Shown: positions 18,110 to 27,558 of the stretch, one piece after another | Layout of the letters: each line of letters starts with the position of its first letter | Numbering within the stretch: the stretch's first letter is position 1 | NCBI GenBank assembly: GCA_938035125.1 | Contig: CALHNS010000074.1 | Coordinates: 1-57,259 of the forward strand | Source of the DNA: an uncultured Granulosicoccaceae bacterium | GTDB lineage: Bacteria > Pseudomonadota > Gammaproteobacteria > Granulosicoccales > Granulosicoccaceae | Direction of reading: 5' to 3' | DNA length: 57,259 bases | Notes under the pieces: model-generated | Database searches by the model: none | What the model saw: the letters and a program-made list of their open reading frames with translations, nothing else | Told to the model about the DNA's origin: nothing | Made by a program: the position numbers and the translations under genes

Positions 18110-20293
18110 GTGAAACACGCCTTTAGCCAAGATGTTGAACTACTGTCCTCGCCTGAAGCGGCCGTGCAGTTGTTGTCAGCGAATTGCACCGACGAAGAAA
18201 CTCGTTTGTTGCAACGCGCTGTGGATGATTACATTGCCATTCGTGATCAGCCTACCAACTATCCTGATTCGTTAGCGGTGGCTGCGCAATTGAAAAGCAT
18301 GCGCGCCGATGTGCCCACCTTAGTCGCTGCATTATTAGGTTCTGATGTGTCGGAACGTTTTTATTCCAGCGATAACGTTGCCCTTCGCTATAACGAAGAG
18401 TGTCGTAAAATTATTGACGAAGTTCGTTGGTTAAACCAACTCAATGTGGTGGACATAAGTTCTGACGGTCAAGGGCGATTAGGCTCACGCGATCAAGCCG
18501 AAATGCTTCGGCGCATGTTGCTCACCATTATTGAAGACATTCGAGTGGTATTAGTTAAGCTTGCGTTTCGAACTCAACGGTTATATGACTGCGTTAAAGA
18601 TGGCGATGAGGCAATTCCGCCTGGCTCAATAGGCGTGGCAAGAGAAACCTTAAGTATTTATGCACCGGTTGCAAACCGTTTAGGTTTAGGGCAATTAAAG
18701 TGGGAATTGGAGGATGTAGCGTTTCGCATTGTTGATCCTGCTGCCTATAAACGGGTGGCAAAAGCACTAGAAGAAAGTCGGGCCTCGCGTGAAACTTACA
18801 TTCTCAGTTTTGTCGAAACCTTAGCGTCCGAGCTGCGCCTAAACGCTGTCGATGGCGCACAAGTTTTTGGAAGGCCCAAACACCTTTACAGTATTTGGCG
18901 AAAGATGCGCCTAAAGCGCATTGAATTTACTGATCTCTTTGATGTACGCGCGGTTCGAATCTTAGTGGACGATTTAAAGCACTGTTATTCTGCGTTGGGT
19001 GTGGTGCACAGCACATGGCAACCAATCACGCACGAATTCGATGATTACATTGCGAACCCTAAAGAAAATGGCTATCAATCGTTGCATACAGCGGTGATTG
19101 GGCCAAGTGGTAAGGCGGTTGAAGTGCAAATTCGCACTCACCAAATGAATGAATCGGCTGAAAATGGTGTGGCTGCGCATTGGGCTTATAAAGAAGGGCG
19201 CGCAGTTGATAATAATCAACAACGTAATTTAAACGCCTTAAAGCAGCTACTTGATGAAGCCGACGATGAGCAAATCGTTGAGGGGCTTACTCAGCAACTC
19301 GATTCCAGTCGGGTGTACGTCTTTACTCCCAAAGGGGAGGTGATTGATTTAGTCACTGGCAGCACGCCCTTAGATTTTGCTTACCATGTGCATTCTGAAA
19401 TTGGCCATCGATGCCGTGGGGCGAAAGTAAACGGCAGCATCGTACCGCTCACTTATCATTTAAAAAATGGTGATCAAGTGGAGGTGTTAACCACTCGTGA
19501 ACCCGCACCCAGCCGAGATTGGTTAAATAAAAGTAGCGGTTACTTAAAGAGTTCTCGGGCCCGTTCCAAAGTGCGCTCTTGGTTTAATTCGCAAGATCAT
19601 GCGCAACATGTGGCCGATGGGCGAGTCATTCTAGATCGTGAGCTGAAGCGCTTAAAAACGCAAAGTGTCTCTATTGATGGCATAGCTGAACGACTGGGTT
19701 ATGAAAAACCGGCAGATCTTTTTGCATCGATTGGGCGCAATGAAGTCACCATTCCACAAATTGTGGGTGCGATAGATCATTTGGCAACCCCGGTTGATAA
19801 GCTGCCTGAAATCATACCGCGCAAACTTCGTAAGCCCTCGCAGTCGGGTGGGGTGCAGGTGCGTGGTGTGGGGCGTCTTCTAACCACTATGGCTAATTGT
19901 TGTCAGCCAGTGCCCTATGACAGCATTGTGGGTTTTATTACCAAAGGCAGTGGGGTTAGTGTGCACCGTGAAGATTGCTCCAACATGCTGAATTTGCGTG
20001 AAGCCGAACGTGAACGCCTTATCGATGTGTCGTGGGGTGAAGACAACAAAGGCCAATACCGGGTTGAAGTTCGAGTACAGGCCATTGATCGGCAAGGCTT
20101 ACTTCGAGATGTGTCCACCTGTTTATCGAATCACGATGTCGATGTGGTGGCTTTGAATACTAAAACCGATGAAACTGATCAAACCGCTGAGATGCGGCTC
20201 ACATTGCATGTGTCGAGCATCGCAGATCTTACCAGCGTGATGGCCAGTGTGCGCCAATTGAGAAACGTACAATCCGTTGAACGTGTGGTGTAA
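18110..20293 (+). CDS. relA: GTP pyrophosphokinase RelA, (p)ppGpp synthetase I
   Basis: 727 residues from a GTG start. The N-terminal hydrolase-like domain lacks the HD metal-binding motif (the region near residues 60-130 has no HxxxH..HD pattern), so hydrolysis is not expected. The synthetase domain holds [13 protein letters not shown] and the acidic EFDD motif (in HEFDDYIA), diagnostic of RelA rather than bifunctional SpoT/Rel (RxKD). TGS (about 400-465), zinc-finger-like (CCQP, and HREDC near 620) and C-terminal ACT domains follow. It makes (p)ppGpp on stalled ribosomes. Confidence 0.96.
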   Translation: MKHAFSQDVELLSSPEAAVQLLSANCTDEETRLLQRAVDDYIAIRDQPTNYPDSLAVAAQLKSMRADVPTLVAALLGSDVSERFYSSDNVALRYNEECRKIIDEVRWLNQLNVVDISSDGQGRLGSRDQAEMLRRMLLTIIEDIRVVLVKLAFRTQRLYDCVKDGDEAIPPGSIGVARETLSIYAPVANRLGLGQLKWELEDVAFRIVDPAAYKRVAKALEESRASRETYILSFVETLASELRLNAVDGAQVFGRPKHLYSIWRKMRLKRIEFTDLFDVRAVRILVDDLKHCYSALGVVHSTWQPITHEFDDYIANPKENGYQSLHTAVIGPSGKAVEVQIRTHQMNESAENGVAAHWAYKEGRAVDNNQQRNLNALKQLLDEADDEQIVEGLTQQLDSSRVYVFTPKGEVIDLVTGSTPLDFAYHVHSEIGHRCRGAKVNGSIVPLTYHLKNGDQVEVLTTREPAPSRDWLNKSSGYLKSSRARSKVRSWFNSQDHAQHVADGRVILDRELKRLKTQSVSIDGIAERLGYEKPADLFASIGRNEVTIPQIVGAIDHLATPVDKLPEIIPRKLRKPSQSGGVQVRGVGRLLTTMANCCQPVPYDSIVGFITKGSGVSVHREDCSNMLNLREAERERLIDVSWGEDNKGQYRVEVRVQAIDRQGLLRDVSTCLSNHDVDVVALNTKTDETDQTAEMRLTLHVSSIADLTSVMASVRQLRNVQSVERVV

Positions 20294-20319
20294 GCGGTCC
20301 ATCCGTTATACTGGCTGCT

Positions 20320-21423
20320 ATGGCAGGAAATACATTTGGCAAGCTTTTTACGGTTACCACCTTTGGCGAAAGTCATGGGCCTGGTTTAGGCGCTATTGTT
20401 GACGGATGCCCGCCAGGGTTACCGCTCACTAGCACCGATTTGCAGCTGGATTTAGACCGTCGAAAGCCCGGCACGTCTCGCTACACCACGCAGCGCAAAG
20501 AAGGTGATGAAATTGAAATCATGTCGGGTGTTTTTGAAGGCGTAACCACGGGCACACCGATTGGTTTAATCATTCGAAACACCGATCAGCGCTCGCGCGA
20601 TTATGACAAAATCAAAAGTCAGTTTCGCCCGGCACACGCCGATTACACCTATCAACAAAAATACGGCATACGCGATTATCGCGGCGGAGGAAGATCCTCA
20701 GCTCGTGAAACCGCTATGCGAGTGGCCGCTGGCGCCATTGCAAAAATCGCCTTAAAAAAACAATTTAACACCACGATTTTTGGTTATTTATCGCAGCTTG
20801 GTCCGATTGAATTAGAGCGCGATAAATTCGATCGACAAGCCATTGAACAAAATCCATTCTTCTGGCCGGATGCTGATCAAGTGCCTGAACTTGAAACCTA
20901 TATGCAGCGATTGGTTAAAGATGGCGACTCCATTGGTGCAAAAGTCATGGTGGAAGCTCACGGCGTGCCTCCGGGTTGGGGAGAGCCGGTGTTCGATCGC
21001 CTGGATGCGGACATCGCGCACGCGCTGATGAGCATTAATGCGGTGAAAGGGGTTGAAGTGGGGGCTGGTTTTGCATCCGTTGCACAACGCGGCACCGAGC
21101 ATCGCGATGAAATTACACCTGACGGGTTTTTATCCAATAACGCAGGCGGTGTGCTGGGTGGAATTTCATCAGGCCAACCGATTACTGCAGCCCTTGCGTT
21201 GAAGCCCACCTCCAGCATCCGCTTACCAGGTAAGAGCATTGACACCGCAGGATCTCCAATAGATCTTGTGACCACAGGGCGTCATGACCCGTGCGTGGGC
21301 ATTCGAGCCACTCCAATCGCTGAAGCCATGTTGGCTTTGGTGTTAATTGATCATGCCTTGCGCCAACGTGGGCAGAATGGTGCGGTAGAATGCGATACCC
21401 CAATTATTCCACCTGAAGCGTAA
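20320..21423 (+). CDS. aroC: Chorismate synthase
   Basis: 367 residues, typical length. Chorismate synthase signatures: [18 protein letters not shown] at the start, [18 protein letters not shown] (about 125-142), and [18 protein letters not shown] near the end. It catalyses the last step of the shikimate pathway, EPSP to chorismate, using reduced FMN. It lies 26 bp after relA and 7 bp before the DUF3127 gene, so all three may share a transcript ending at the hairpin at 21867. Confidence 0.97.
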   Translation: MAGNTFGKLFTVTTFGESHGPGLGAIVDGCPPGLPLTSTDLQLDLDRRKPGTSRYTTQRKEGDEIEIMSGVFEGVTTGTPIGLIIRNTDQRSRDYDKIKSQFRPAHADYTYQQKYGIRDYRGGGRSSARETAMRVAAGAIAKIALKKQFNTTIFGYLSQLGPIELERDKFDRQAIEQNPFFWPDADQVPELETYMQRLVKDGDSIGAKVMVEAHGVPPGWGEPVFDRLDADIAHALMSINAVKGVEVGAGFASVAQRGTEHRDEITPDGFLSNNAGGVLGGISSGQPITAALALKPTSSIRLPGKSIDTAGSPIDLVTTGRHDPCVGIRATPIAEAMLALVLIDHALRQRGQNGAVECDTPIIPPEA

Positions 21424-21430
21424 GACACCC

Positions 21431-21820
21431 ATGGCATACAAAGCCGAAGGCAAAGTCCACAAGATTTTCCCCACTGAACAAAAAACTGCCACTTTCTCAG
21501 CCCGTGAATTTGTCATTGAAGTGCAGGACGGGCAATACCCGCAAATGGTGAAATTCCAGCTCACGCAAGACAAGTGCGCCTTGATGGATGATTACAACGA
21601 AGGTGACCAAGTTGTGGTGGATTTTGATTTGCGCGGCCGCGAATGGAACGATAAGTATTTCACTAACTTAAACGCTTGGCGTGTCGCTAATGCAGGCGAG
21701 AGTGGTGGTTCGAGTTCTGGCGGCTCTGGTGGCAATGCCCCCACGCCTCAAGATGCGGATAAATATCCGCCGTCGGCAACCGATGCGAATGCCGATTTTG
21801 ACGACGATATACCGTTTTAA
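21431..21820 (+). CDS. DUF3127 (OB-fold, SSB-like) protein with SSB-type C-terminal tail
   Basis: 129 residues. Residues 1-90 match the DUF3127 pattern (EFVIEVQDGQYPQMVKFQL, then EGDQVVVDFDLRGREWNDKYFTNLNAW), predicted to be a single OB fold. A Gly/Ser-rich linker (about 92-103) leads to an acidic end reading FDDDIPF, the same as the protein-docking tail of bacterial SSB. DUF3127 is best known from Bacteroidetes. By analogy it could bind ssDNA or recruit SSB partners; no function is demonstrated. It is 7 bp behind aroC and followed by a strong terminator. Confidence 0.85.
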   Translation: MAYKAEGKVHKIFPTEQKTATFSAREFVIEVQDGQYPQMVKFQLTQDKCALMDDYNEGDQVVVDFDLRGREWNDKYFTNLNAWRVANAGESGGSSSGGSGGNAPTPQDADKYPPSATDANADFDDDIPF

Positions 21821-21866
21821 AAAAACAACTCATTCAGTTTTAAAACGATAAAAGTATAAAACAATA

Positions 21867-21893
21867 AAAGCCTCTGTAAACAGGGGCTTTTTT
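21867..21893 (+). terminator. Rho-independent terminator after the DUF3127 gene
   Basis: A 10-bp stem with one G-U pair, tetraloop TAAA and a run of T: aaagcctctg / caggggcttt followed by ttt. Confidence 0.9.
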
Positions 21894-21910
21894 ATTCCTT
21901 TATTAGAAAA

Positions 21911-21939
21911 AATAAAACGGGCCGCTTTATTGCGGCCCG
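21911..21939 (-). terminator. Terminator of the first BON gene
   Basis: On the minus strand the stem CGGGCCGC / GCGGCCCG with a 6-base loop is followed by ttttattttt. The same GGGCCGC-type stem follows the other two BON genes. Confidence 0.88.
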
Positions 21940-22000
21940 AGTGGGTTTTACAATCTCATTCAAAAGAGGAGGAGGAAGGATTGAGATTGTTTACTGCTTA

Positions 22001-22249
22001 TTAGTTAGAAAGAAGTAAGTAATTGTTCACATCAAAGCCTTCTTTCTTGGCGGTTTGCTCAGCCAACTGGCGTGCGTAGTGATCTTCAACAAAGCCAGTA
22101 AGCGTAACCGTATCGCCAGCAACTTGCACGTTGATGTGGCCGTTAGTGGCGGCAACCGCACGAACCTCATCTTGAACAGCGGCGAAAGAAGGCGCTGAAA
22201 AAGAAGCAACGACGGCTGCGATAGCAAGAGTTTTAGTGAAAGTTTTCAT
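22001..22249 (-). CDS. Small secreted BON-domain protein, paralogue 1
   Basis: 82 residues from ATG 22249 (an upstream in-frame extension to 22294 lacks the paralogues' alignment and was rejected). A signal peptide (MKTFTKTLAIAA..., cleavage after SFA) leads into a single BON domain with DTVTLTGFVEDHYARQLAE at its core. BON domains bind membranes or phospholipid surfaces, as in OsmY and DolP. This is one of three near-identical paralogues in the window (also 25839 and 40612), differing by only a few residues from the third. Own promoter-like element and own terminator. Confidence 0.92.
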   Translation of the reverse strand: MKTFTKTLAIAAVVASFSAPSFAAVQDEVRAVAATNGHINVQVAGDTVTLTGFVEDHYARQLAEQTAKKEGFDVNNYLLLSN

Positions 22250-22571
22250 ATTGTTTAGTCCTATTAGATAATTAAAAAAGTTGTGTAGAGCCAATGGCTT
22301 CGGGTCAATGTCCGTCGCCGTTGAATTAAGTATCGGGCCGCCGGTTTATCGGGGCTTTGCGGGTGATATACAACGGTGTAAAGAAGGTCAAAAAGGTGGT
22401 TTTTAACCGCTTCTCGGCGGAAGTTTTTCCGCAAAAAGGTACAGGCTCATGCTAAAAAGTACAAATAATAGCTACTTGATAGATGTAAAAAAGGAACTTT
22501 ACTATTAAAAGTATCCAAATATAGTTCTTACGCCGATACTCGCCTCACATTCATTATTCAAAGGCGATGTT
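22250..22571. other. Divergent intergenic region between BON gene 1 and the VIT/vWA gene
   Basis: 322 bp. It holds the conserved BON upstream block (listed separately) and a short perfect hairpin gcggaa-gttt-ttccgc at 22417-22432. The 22440-22571 part is AT-rich and presumably contains the vWA gene promoter, but I cannot place it. Confidence 0.5.
22317..22385 (-). promoter_or_regulatory. Conserved BON-gene upstream element, copy 1
   Basis: A 69-bp block shared with copies at 26139 and 40928. On the minus strand it contains CCGATACTTAA (GATACT at 22334-22329), a plausible -10 of the sigma70/sigmaS type 80 bp from the start codon. Further upstream is TTCTTTACACCGTTG (22385-22371), a possible activator site. 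Confidence 0.6.
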
Positions 22572-24632
22572 ATGAAGTTCTTCACAAAATTTGCCAGCAC
22601 TGTCGTGCTCGGATTTTCTTGTTTAGGGGCACCGCAATTCGCGGCTGCTGCGGGTCTGTTGGTACCGGTTGATGCGGCTGATCAGGCCGGTCTGCAAATA
22701 AAATCACACGATGTTTCCGTTACTGTAGAAAACGGGTTTGCAGTTACAGAAGTTAACCAGATTTTTCTCAACCCTTCTGCTCAAGATCTAGAAGCAAACT
22801 ATCGATTTCCCGTGCCTGATAAAGCAGCGGTGTCTGAATTTACCGTCTGGATTGATGGGCAACCTGTTGTTGGCGAAGTGCTAGAAAAAGAACAAGCGCG
22901 CACGGTTTACCAAGAAGAAAAAGCGGCCGGTCGTGATGCGGGTTTGGCAGAGAAAAATAAGCACTATAACTTTGAGCTTAAGGTAACACCGGTGCGAGCT
23001 GGACAAGATACCCGCATTCGGTTGGTTTACATGCAACCTGTGGACATTGATACTGGAATTGGTCGATATGTGTATCCACTTGAACCCGGTGAAACCGATG
23101 ATGCAGCCAATGCATTTTGGTTAGAAAAGTCAGTAGTTCAAGAACGCATTTCTTTCGACTTTAAACTAAGGTCTTCAAACTCGGTTAGCGGTATACGGCT
23201 TCCTGCACATCCGCAGGCATCCATCAGCAATACAGATGACAATAATTGGCATGCGTCATTGAATAACATCGCATCAAGCGTTGCACAAAACGCGTCAGAA
23301 GAAACTGAACTCAGCCCCATCGATGGCTCTCAACCCGCCACTGCAGGTTCTCTTGATACTGATATTGTTGTTTATTGGCGATTAGCCGCCAATACGCCTG
23401 CATCCGTTGACTTGGTAACTCACAAAGCTGCGGATAAAAGCACGGGTACATTTATGCTTACGCTTACTCCCGGTGATGATTTAGCTCCAATCACTGAAGG
23501 TCGAGATTGGATGTTTGTGTTGGATATGTCTGGTTCAATGGCGCATAAATACGCGACGTTGGTTGATGGCGTACAACGTGCGCTAGGCCAATTGAGTGCG
23601 AAAGATCGATTCAGAATAGTACGTTTTAGTAACCAGTCAGAGGAACTTACTAATGATTGGATAGTGGCCAATGAGGGCGAGGTTGCTCATTGGTCTCAGA
23701 AATTGGCGGCAACTCAAACACAAGGAGGGACTAATTTATACGCGGGTATGGCGCAAGGTTTACGTGCATTGGATTCAGATCGAACCAGCGTAATCGTTTT
23801 GGTAACCGACGGTGAAGCCAATGTGGGTGTAAAAGAGAAAAAGAAATTCTTAGAATTAATGGAAAAAAGAGATGTTAGGCTTTTCACGGCAATGATGGGC
23901 AATGGCGCTAATCGACCCTTGCTTCAAGCGATGACAGAGGTATCAAACGGTTTCGCCGTTAACGTTTCGAACAGTGATGACATCGTTGGAAAGTTGCTTG
24001 AATTTACCAGTAAAGTAACTCATGAAGCTATGCACGATATCGATTTAAAAATCAGTGGCGTGAAAACACGAAATCTTACCCCTAAAGTAACTAAAACGTT
24101 ATACCGAGGTGAGCAACTTACGGTTTTTGGTCACTACACAGGAAGTGGCAAAGCTACAGTCACTTTGAAAGCAAAAGTATCCGGGGAGCGCAAAGAATAT
24201 AAAACTCGGTTTGATTTCCCAGTGCAGGATGAACGTAACCCTGAGATTGAACGGCTGTGGGCTTATGCCAGCATACGCGACATGCAAGACATGATTGATT
24301 ATTTAGGTGACGATAGTGAATATCGAAGCGCGATCGTAGACACCGCCGTTGAATACGGTTTGGTAACAGATCATACGTCCATGATTGTCATTAGTGATCA
24401 ACAATTTGAGGCTAGAAACATAGAAAGAAAGAACCGTAAGCGTCGTAACTCTGAAACCGAGGCTGCGCAGAAACGCCAATCACAACCGATTCAAACCACT
24501 CGAGTGGATCAGTCTGAACCTGCTTTTAATGGATCAAGAGCCAGCCATACGCAAGGTAGTGGATCGATCGGAGGCGAATTGAGTATACTTCTACTGCTGT
24601 ATTTATTAGGCATGCGACGCCGAAAAGTTTAG
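22572..24632 (+). CDS. VIT and von Willebrand factor A domain surface protein with a C-terminal sorting-type tail
   Basis: 686 residues. Signal peptide (1-27, cleavage near AAA), VIT domain (about 30-180, with AVTEVNQIFLNPS and NYRFPVPDKAAVSEF), then a vWA domain from about residue 312 with the MIDAS motif DMSGSM, the Thr in TQGGTN and the Asp in VTDGEAN. The C-terminus is a GG-hydrophobic-RRR tail (GGELS, nine hydrophobic residues, RRRK) like GlyGly-CTERM signals cut by rhombosortases. It resembles the marine proteobacterial sortase-target family, but I see no LPxTG. Probably cell-surface or exported and divalent-cation dependent; partner unknown. Confidence 0.85.
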   Translation: MKFFTKFASTVVLGFSCLGAPQFAAAAGLLVPVDAADQAGLQIKSHDVSVTVENGFAVTEVNQIFLNPSAQDLEANYRFPVPDKAAVSEFTVWIDGQPVVGEVLEKEQARTVYQEEKAAGRDAGLAEKNKHYNFELKVTPVRAGQDTRIRLVYMQPVDIDTGIGRYVYPLEPGETDDAANAFWLEKSVVQERISFDFKLRSSNSVSGIRLPAHPQASISNTDDNNWHASLNNIASSVAQNASEETELSPIDGSQPATAGSLDTDIVVYWRLAANTPASVDLVTHKAADKSTGTFMLTLTPGDDLAPITEGRDWMFVLDMSGSMAHKYATLVDGVQRALGQLSAKDRFRIVRFSNQSEELTNDWIVANEGEVAHWSQKLAATQTQGGTNLYAGMAQGLRALDSDRTSVIVLVTDGEANVGVKEKKKFLELMEKRDVRLFTAMMGNGANRPLLQAMTEVSNGFAVNVSNSDDIVGKLLEFTSKVTHEAMHDIDLKISGVKTRNLTPKVTKTLYRGEQLTVFGHYTGSGKATVTLKAKVSGERKEYKTRFDFPVQDERNPEIERLWAYASIRDMQDMIDYLGDDSEYRSAIVDTAVEYGLVTDHTSMIVISDQQFEARNIERKNRKRRNSETEAAQKRQSQPIQTTRVDQSEPAFNGSRASHTQGSGSIGGELSILLLLYLLGMRRRKV

Positions 24633-24652
24633 CGTTTAATACTCACATCTTG

Positions 24653-24678
24653 GCCAGCTCCACGAAAGTGGAGCTGGC
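24653..24678. other. Perfect 11-bp inverted repeat with GAAA loop
   Basis: gccagctccac-gaaa-gtggagctggc, with no mismatches, 20 bp after the vWA gene stop. Neither strand has a T-run after it, so it is not a standard intrinsic terminator. It may stabilise the 3' end of the upstream mRNA. Confidence 0.8.
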
Positions 24679-24742
24679 AGACGGTAACACCGCTAACTCA
24701 ATGTGTTTGCGACTAAACACTTATATGTGCCATGCTAGTTTC

Positions 24743-25756
24743 ATGGAAAATAAAGACCAATCATTTGCTACAGCCAAAACCATCGATGAGCAAGCGATAC
24801 CCATCATCGACATCAGTGGATTAACTAATAGCGATTCTGCAACGATAAAAAATGATGTTCGAAAATCGGTTGCAGAATCTATTCACTACGCTGCAAAAGA
24901 AGTCGGATTTTTCTATATACGCGGCCATGGAATCAGCCAAGAGTTGATTAATTCTGCGTTAGAGTCTACCCAATCATTCTTTAATCTTAGCGATGAACAA
25001 AAGTCCAGCGTCTCTGTTGATCAGAATCAAAAAGGTTGGATGCAGCCGGGTATGGCAAATTTAGAAGGCTCAAAAACCTATGACTTAAAAGAGGTTTTTT
25101 TCTATGGCAGAGAAATAGGGGAAGACGATTCCGATTTGCAATCACAATTACCTATGGTGTCAATGAATCGCTGGCCAGATAGCGTATGCCCTGAGCTTAA
25201 AGCATCTGTTATGGCGTACCATTCAGCGCTAAGTCAGGTGGGCGAATCTGTTTTGTCTGCTATTGCTGTGGGCTTTGATGCATGTCCTGATCTTTTCAAG
25301 CCCTATTATGATCGGCCGCTTGCGCGAGGGCAGTTGGTATATTATCCCGCCTCAACCGCGGGCGATGAACATGAGCAACGTTACGGTGTTGCACCACATA
25401 CCGATTTCGGTGTCCTCACTCTGTTATATCAAGACAATTCAGGTGGGCTTCAAATTAAATCTAAACGATATGGATGGATTGAAGCACCACCCATTGCCGA
25501 TACATTGGTATGCAATACCGGTGATTTACTGCAACGATGGACAGCAGGACTTTTCTCATCAACGGTTCATAGAGTGATTAACCGCTCTGGTGGTGCTAGA
25601 TATTCAATGCCTTTATTCTTTGATCCCAATAGTGATGCATTGATAGACCCTAATCTGCTTGGGCTTGAACGCTTAGATAATCAAGTGCCTGTGTTAGCTG
25701 GTGAGCATATCGCAGCGCGAAACCGTAAAAATTTCAGTCAATACGATAAATCATAA
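24743..25756 (+). CDS. 2-oxoglutarate/Fe(II)-dependent dioxygenase, isopenicillin N synthase-like
   Basis: 337 residues from ATG 24743; ATG 24725, ATG 24701 or TTG 24650 are also possible, but TTG 24650 would place the hairpin at 24653 inside the coding region. An N-terminal DIOX_N domain (IPIIDISGL ... GFFYIRGHGI) is followed by the jelly-roll oxygenase core with iron ligands in HTDFG and VHRV and the 2-oxoglutarate Arg in ARYSMP. Plant-type and bacterial 2OG oxygenases of this group hydroxylate or desaturate small molecules. The substrate is unknown. No clear Shine-Dalgarno sequence. Confidence 0.88.
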   Translation: MENKDQSFATAKTIDEQAIPIIDISGLTNSDSATIKNDVRKSVAESIHYAAKEVGFFYIRGHGISQELINSALESTQSFFNLSDEQKSSVSVDQNQKGWMQPGMANLEGSKTYDLKEVFFYGREIGEDDSDLQSQLPMVSMNRWPDSVCPELKASVMAYHSALSQVGESVLSAIAVGFDACPDLFKPYYDRPLARGQLVYYPASTAGDEHEQRYGVAPHTDFGVLTLLYQDNSGGLQIKSKRYGWIEAPPIADTLVCNTGDLLQRWTAGLFSSTVHRVINRSGGARYSMPLFFDPNSDALIDPNLLGLERLDNQVPVLAGEHIAARNRKNFSQYDKS

Positions 25757-25783
25757 AAAAATGGGCCGCTAAAGAGCGACCCA
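25755..25783 (-). terminator. Terminator of the second BON gene
   Basis: On the minus strand the stem TGGGTCGCT / AGCGGCCCA (one G-U pair) is followed by seven T. It abuts the stop of the convergent oxygenase gene. Same type as those after the other two BON genes. Confidence 0.85.
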
Positions 25784-25838
25784 AAGGGAGTAAACAATCT
25801 GACCCGGAGAGAAGTGGTCTGATTGGTGAAGCGATCCG

Positions 25839-26087
25839 TTAGTTTGAAAGAATTAAATAGTTTTCCACTTCATAACCTTGTTGCTTTGCTGTTCGCTCAG
25901 CTTGTTGGCGTTGATATTGGTCTTCAACAAAGCCGCTTAAGGTAATCGTGTTTCCAGAAATTTGAACATTGATATTTCCGTTTGTGGCCGCGTGTCTGCG
26001 GATGTCGTCTTGAACAGCTGCAAAAGTAGGGGCTGCAAAAGAGCTAATCACTGCTGCGATAGCCAAAGTTTTCATTAAAGTTTTCAT
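25839..26087 (-). CDS. Small secreted BON-domain protein, paralogue 2
   Basis: 82 residues from ATG 26087 (an alternative ATG lies at 26099; 26087 gives the same length as the paralogues). Signal peptide ending in TFA, then one BON domain with NTITLSGFVEDQYQRQQAE. It is the most diverged of the three copies: R-R-H replaces R-A-V after the cleavage site and Q/E replaces several Ala positions. Predicted periplasmic membrane-surface binder. The shared upstream block and terminator suggest it is expressed with its paralogues. Confidence 0.9.
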   Translation of the reverse strand: MKTLMKTLAIAAVISSFAAPTFAAVQDDIRRHAATNGNINVQISGNTITLSGFVEDQYQRQQAERTAKQQGYEVENYLILSN

Positions 26088-26138
26088 CGAATAGTCCACA
26101 AAATTTGTAGTGAGCGGGGCGAAGAATCAATTTTCTTT

Positions 26139-26206
26139 GCCGTTGAATACAGTATCGGGTGGCCAGTTTGTTAGCGCATTGCGGCTGCTTTACACTGGTG
26201 TAAGAA
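26139..26206 (-). promoter_or_regulatory. Conserved BON-gene upstream element, copy 2
   Basis: 68 bp alignable to the blocks at 22317 and 40928. The -10-like GATACT is at 26156-26151, 64 bp from the start codon; the outer box reads TTCTTACACCAGTG (26206-26193). This is the least conserved copy. Confidence 0.55.
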
Positions 26207-26232
26207 CTGTATAAAGGCTAACAAGTGGAAAT

Positions 26233-27558
26233 TTAACGATAGATAGGGCTGTGAGGAGAGGCGCGTTTAAGTAATTCAGCATCTTGTTCAGGTTTCATCG
26301 CCACACCTAAACCAATAAACACCAACCCTGGCCAGATTAGGTAAGGCAGTATCTCTAGATTTTCGCCGAAGGTATATAAGAACAACACTAATACAATCGA
26401 TAATCCTGTCTGCGCGGCATCACCCACTCGACCCTTTAACAGTGCATTTCGCCAAAGCGCTGCGAAGCTACAAAGCATGGGAATGGCGAGTGAGAAGAAT
26501 CCGACAATTCCCTTAACAAATAACAAACCATACCAAGTGTGGTGCGAGCCAATGGGCATATATTCAACAAGATGTGGCCCGCGTTCAACAACACCGTGAC
26601 CCCAAATAGGTGCTTCTCTTGCCCAACGATCAACGGCGATTCTTGCAAGAGCGGCTCGAACTCTTGAGGAATCTACGCGGGCTTGTGTAAAAGCGTCAAC
26701 GAACATCTGCGCAAAAGACAGTAATGGCATGGCCAATAAACCTAAAAAGAATGTACCCATGCCAATAATGTAAATGACAAAAGGGCGGCCAAGATTGGTC
26801 AGAAACCAAGTAACAAGCCAGACGCTGCCGATGCTAATCAGTCCAAGTCGAGACTTGGACATTAAAACGATGATGATGCTCCCCACCATGCCGATGGTTC
26901 GCCATTTAATATTTTTCTCTTTAAGAGCGAACAGAAAATATATGTTTGCAACAAACCCTGCGGCAGGTGCCCAGGGTGTAAAAAAACGCCATCTTGGGGC
27001 TCCTGTGCCAGGCTCAAGTTCATAAAGATTGAGCATAAAAAATTCAGGCCCTGGGCCGCCCAATAATTTGAACGGTGATACCCACAAGTTTTGAGGCAAA
27101 CCGACTAGGTAGGCACCAATGAATAGAGGTAAGAGCAACAGCGTGTGCAAGCAAACAATACACGCAGCTCGATACAAAAGCTCAGGGCGAACGTGTAAAC
27201 AGCCAATGAAAGGGAAAATGGCTAACAGGGCCCAGCCCTTCGCCCAGCCTATGCTGGATTTTATGGTGGCGCTTAATCCTAAGCCATTTAATGAATGGCC
27301 AAATAGTAACGCCATCAACATCATCGCCATTCCAGCGAACCAAATAATAACGGTTGTTGGCACATTGGGAATAGATTGAAATTCAGCGCCCGATTTCGGT
27401 TTTAGCCAGCGCCATAGTCCTAATGCAAATAACGTCCATGCCATAACAGGCACAACAAGATACAAAGCTCCTACTAAATAGAAACCGTAGGTACCTACCA
27501 TGGTGTACCAAATCAGCTTCTCTTCTGTAGTTTCCGGAGTAATTCGCTTCGCTTCCAT
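26233..27558 (-). CDS. O-antigen ligase / Wzy-like polysaccharide polymerase membrane protein
   Basis: 441 residues from ATG 27558. There are about ten to twelve hydrophobic spans and one large hydrophilic loop (about residues 295-350) containing RWAREAPIWGHGVVERG and GSHHTWYG, the layout of the Wzy_C/O-antigen ligase superfamily. It would polymerise or ligate lipid-linked repeat units at the periplasmic face of the inner membrane. It is the last gene of the minus arm and its start lies 46 bp inside the end of the PCP gene, so the two are probably translationally coupled. Polymerase versus ligase cannot be decided from sequence; the Wzx/Wzz/Wza context favours polymerase. Confidence 0.78.
   Translation of the reverse strand: MEAKRITPETTEEKLIWYTMVGTYGFYLVGALYLVVPVMAWTLFALGLWRWLKPKSGAEFQSIPNVPTTVIIWFAGMAMMLMALLFGHSLNGLGLSATIKSSIGWAKGWALLAIFPFIGCLHVRPELLYRAACIVCLHTLLLLPLFIGAYLVGLPQNLWVSPFKLLGGPGPEFFMLNLYELEPGTGAPRWRFFTPWAPAAGFVANIYFLFALKEKNIKWRTIGMVGSIIIVLMSKSRLGLISIGSVWLVTWFLTNLGRPFVIYIIGMGTFFLGLLAMPLLSFAQMFVDAFTQARVDSSRVRAALARIAVDRWAREAPIWGHGVVERGPHLVEYMPIGSHHTWYGLLFVKGIVGFFSLAIPMLCSFAALWRNALLKGRVGDAAQTGLSIVLVLFLYTFGENLEILPYLIWPGLVFIGLGVAMKPEQDAELLKRASPHSPIYR

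Noticed and set aside
22250..22294. N-terminal extension of BON protein 1
   Set aside because: The paralogues start at the MKTF methionine with a proper signal peptide, and the extension would spoil the signal.
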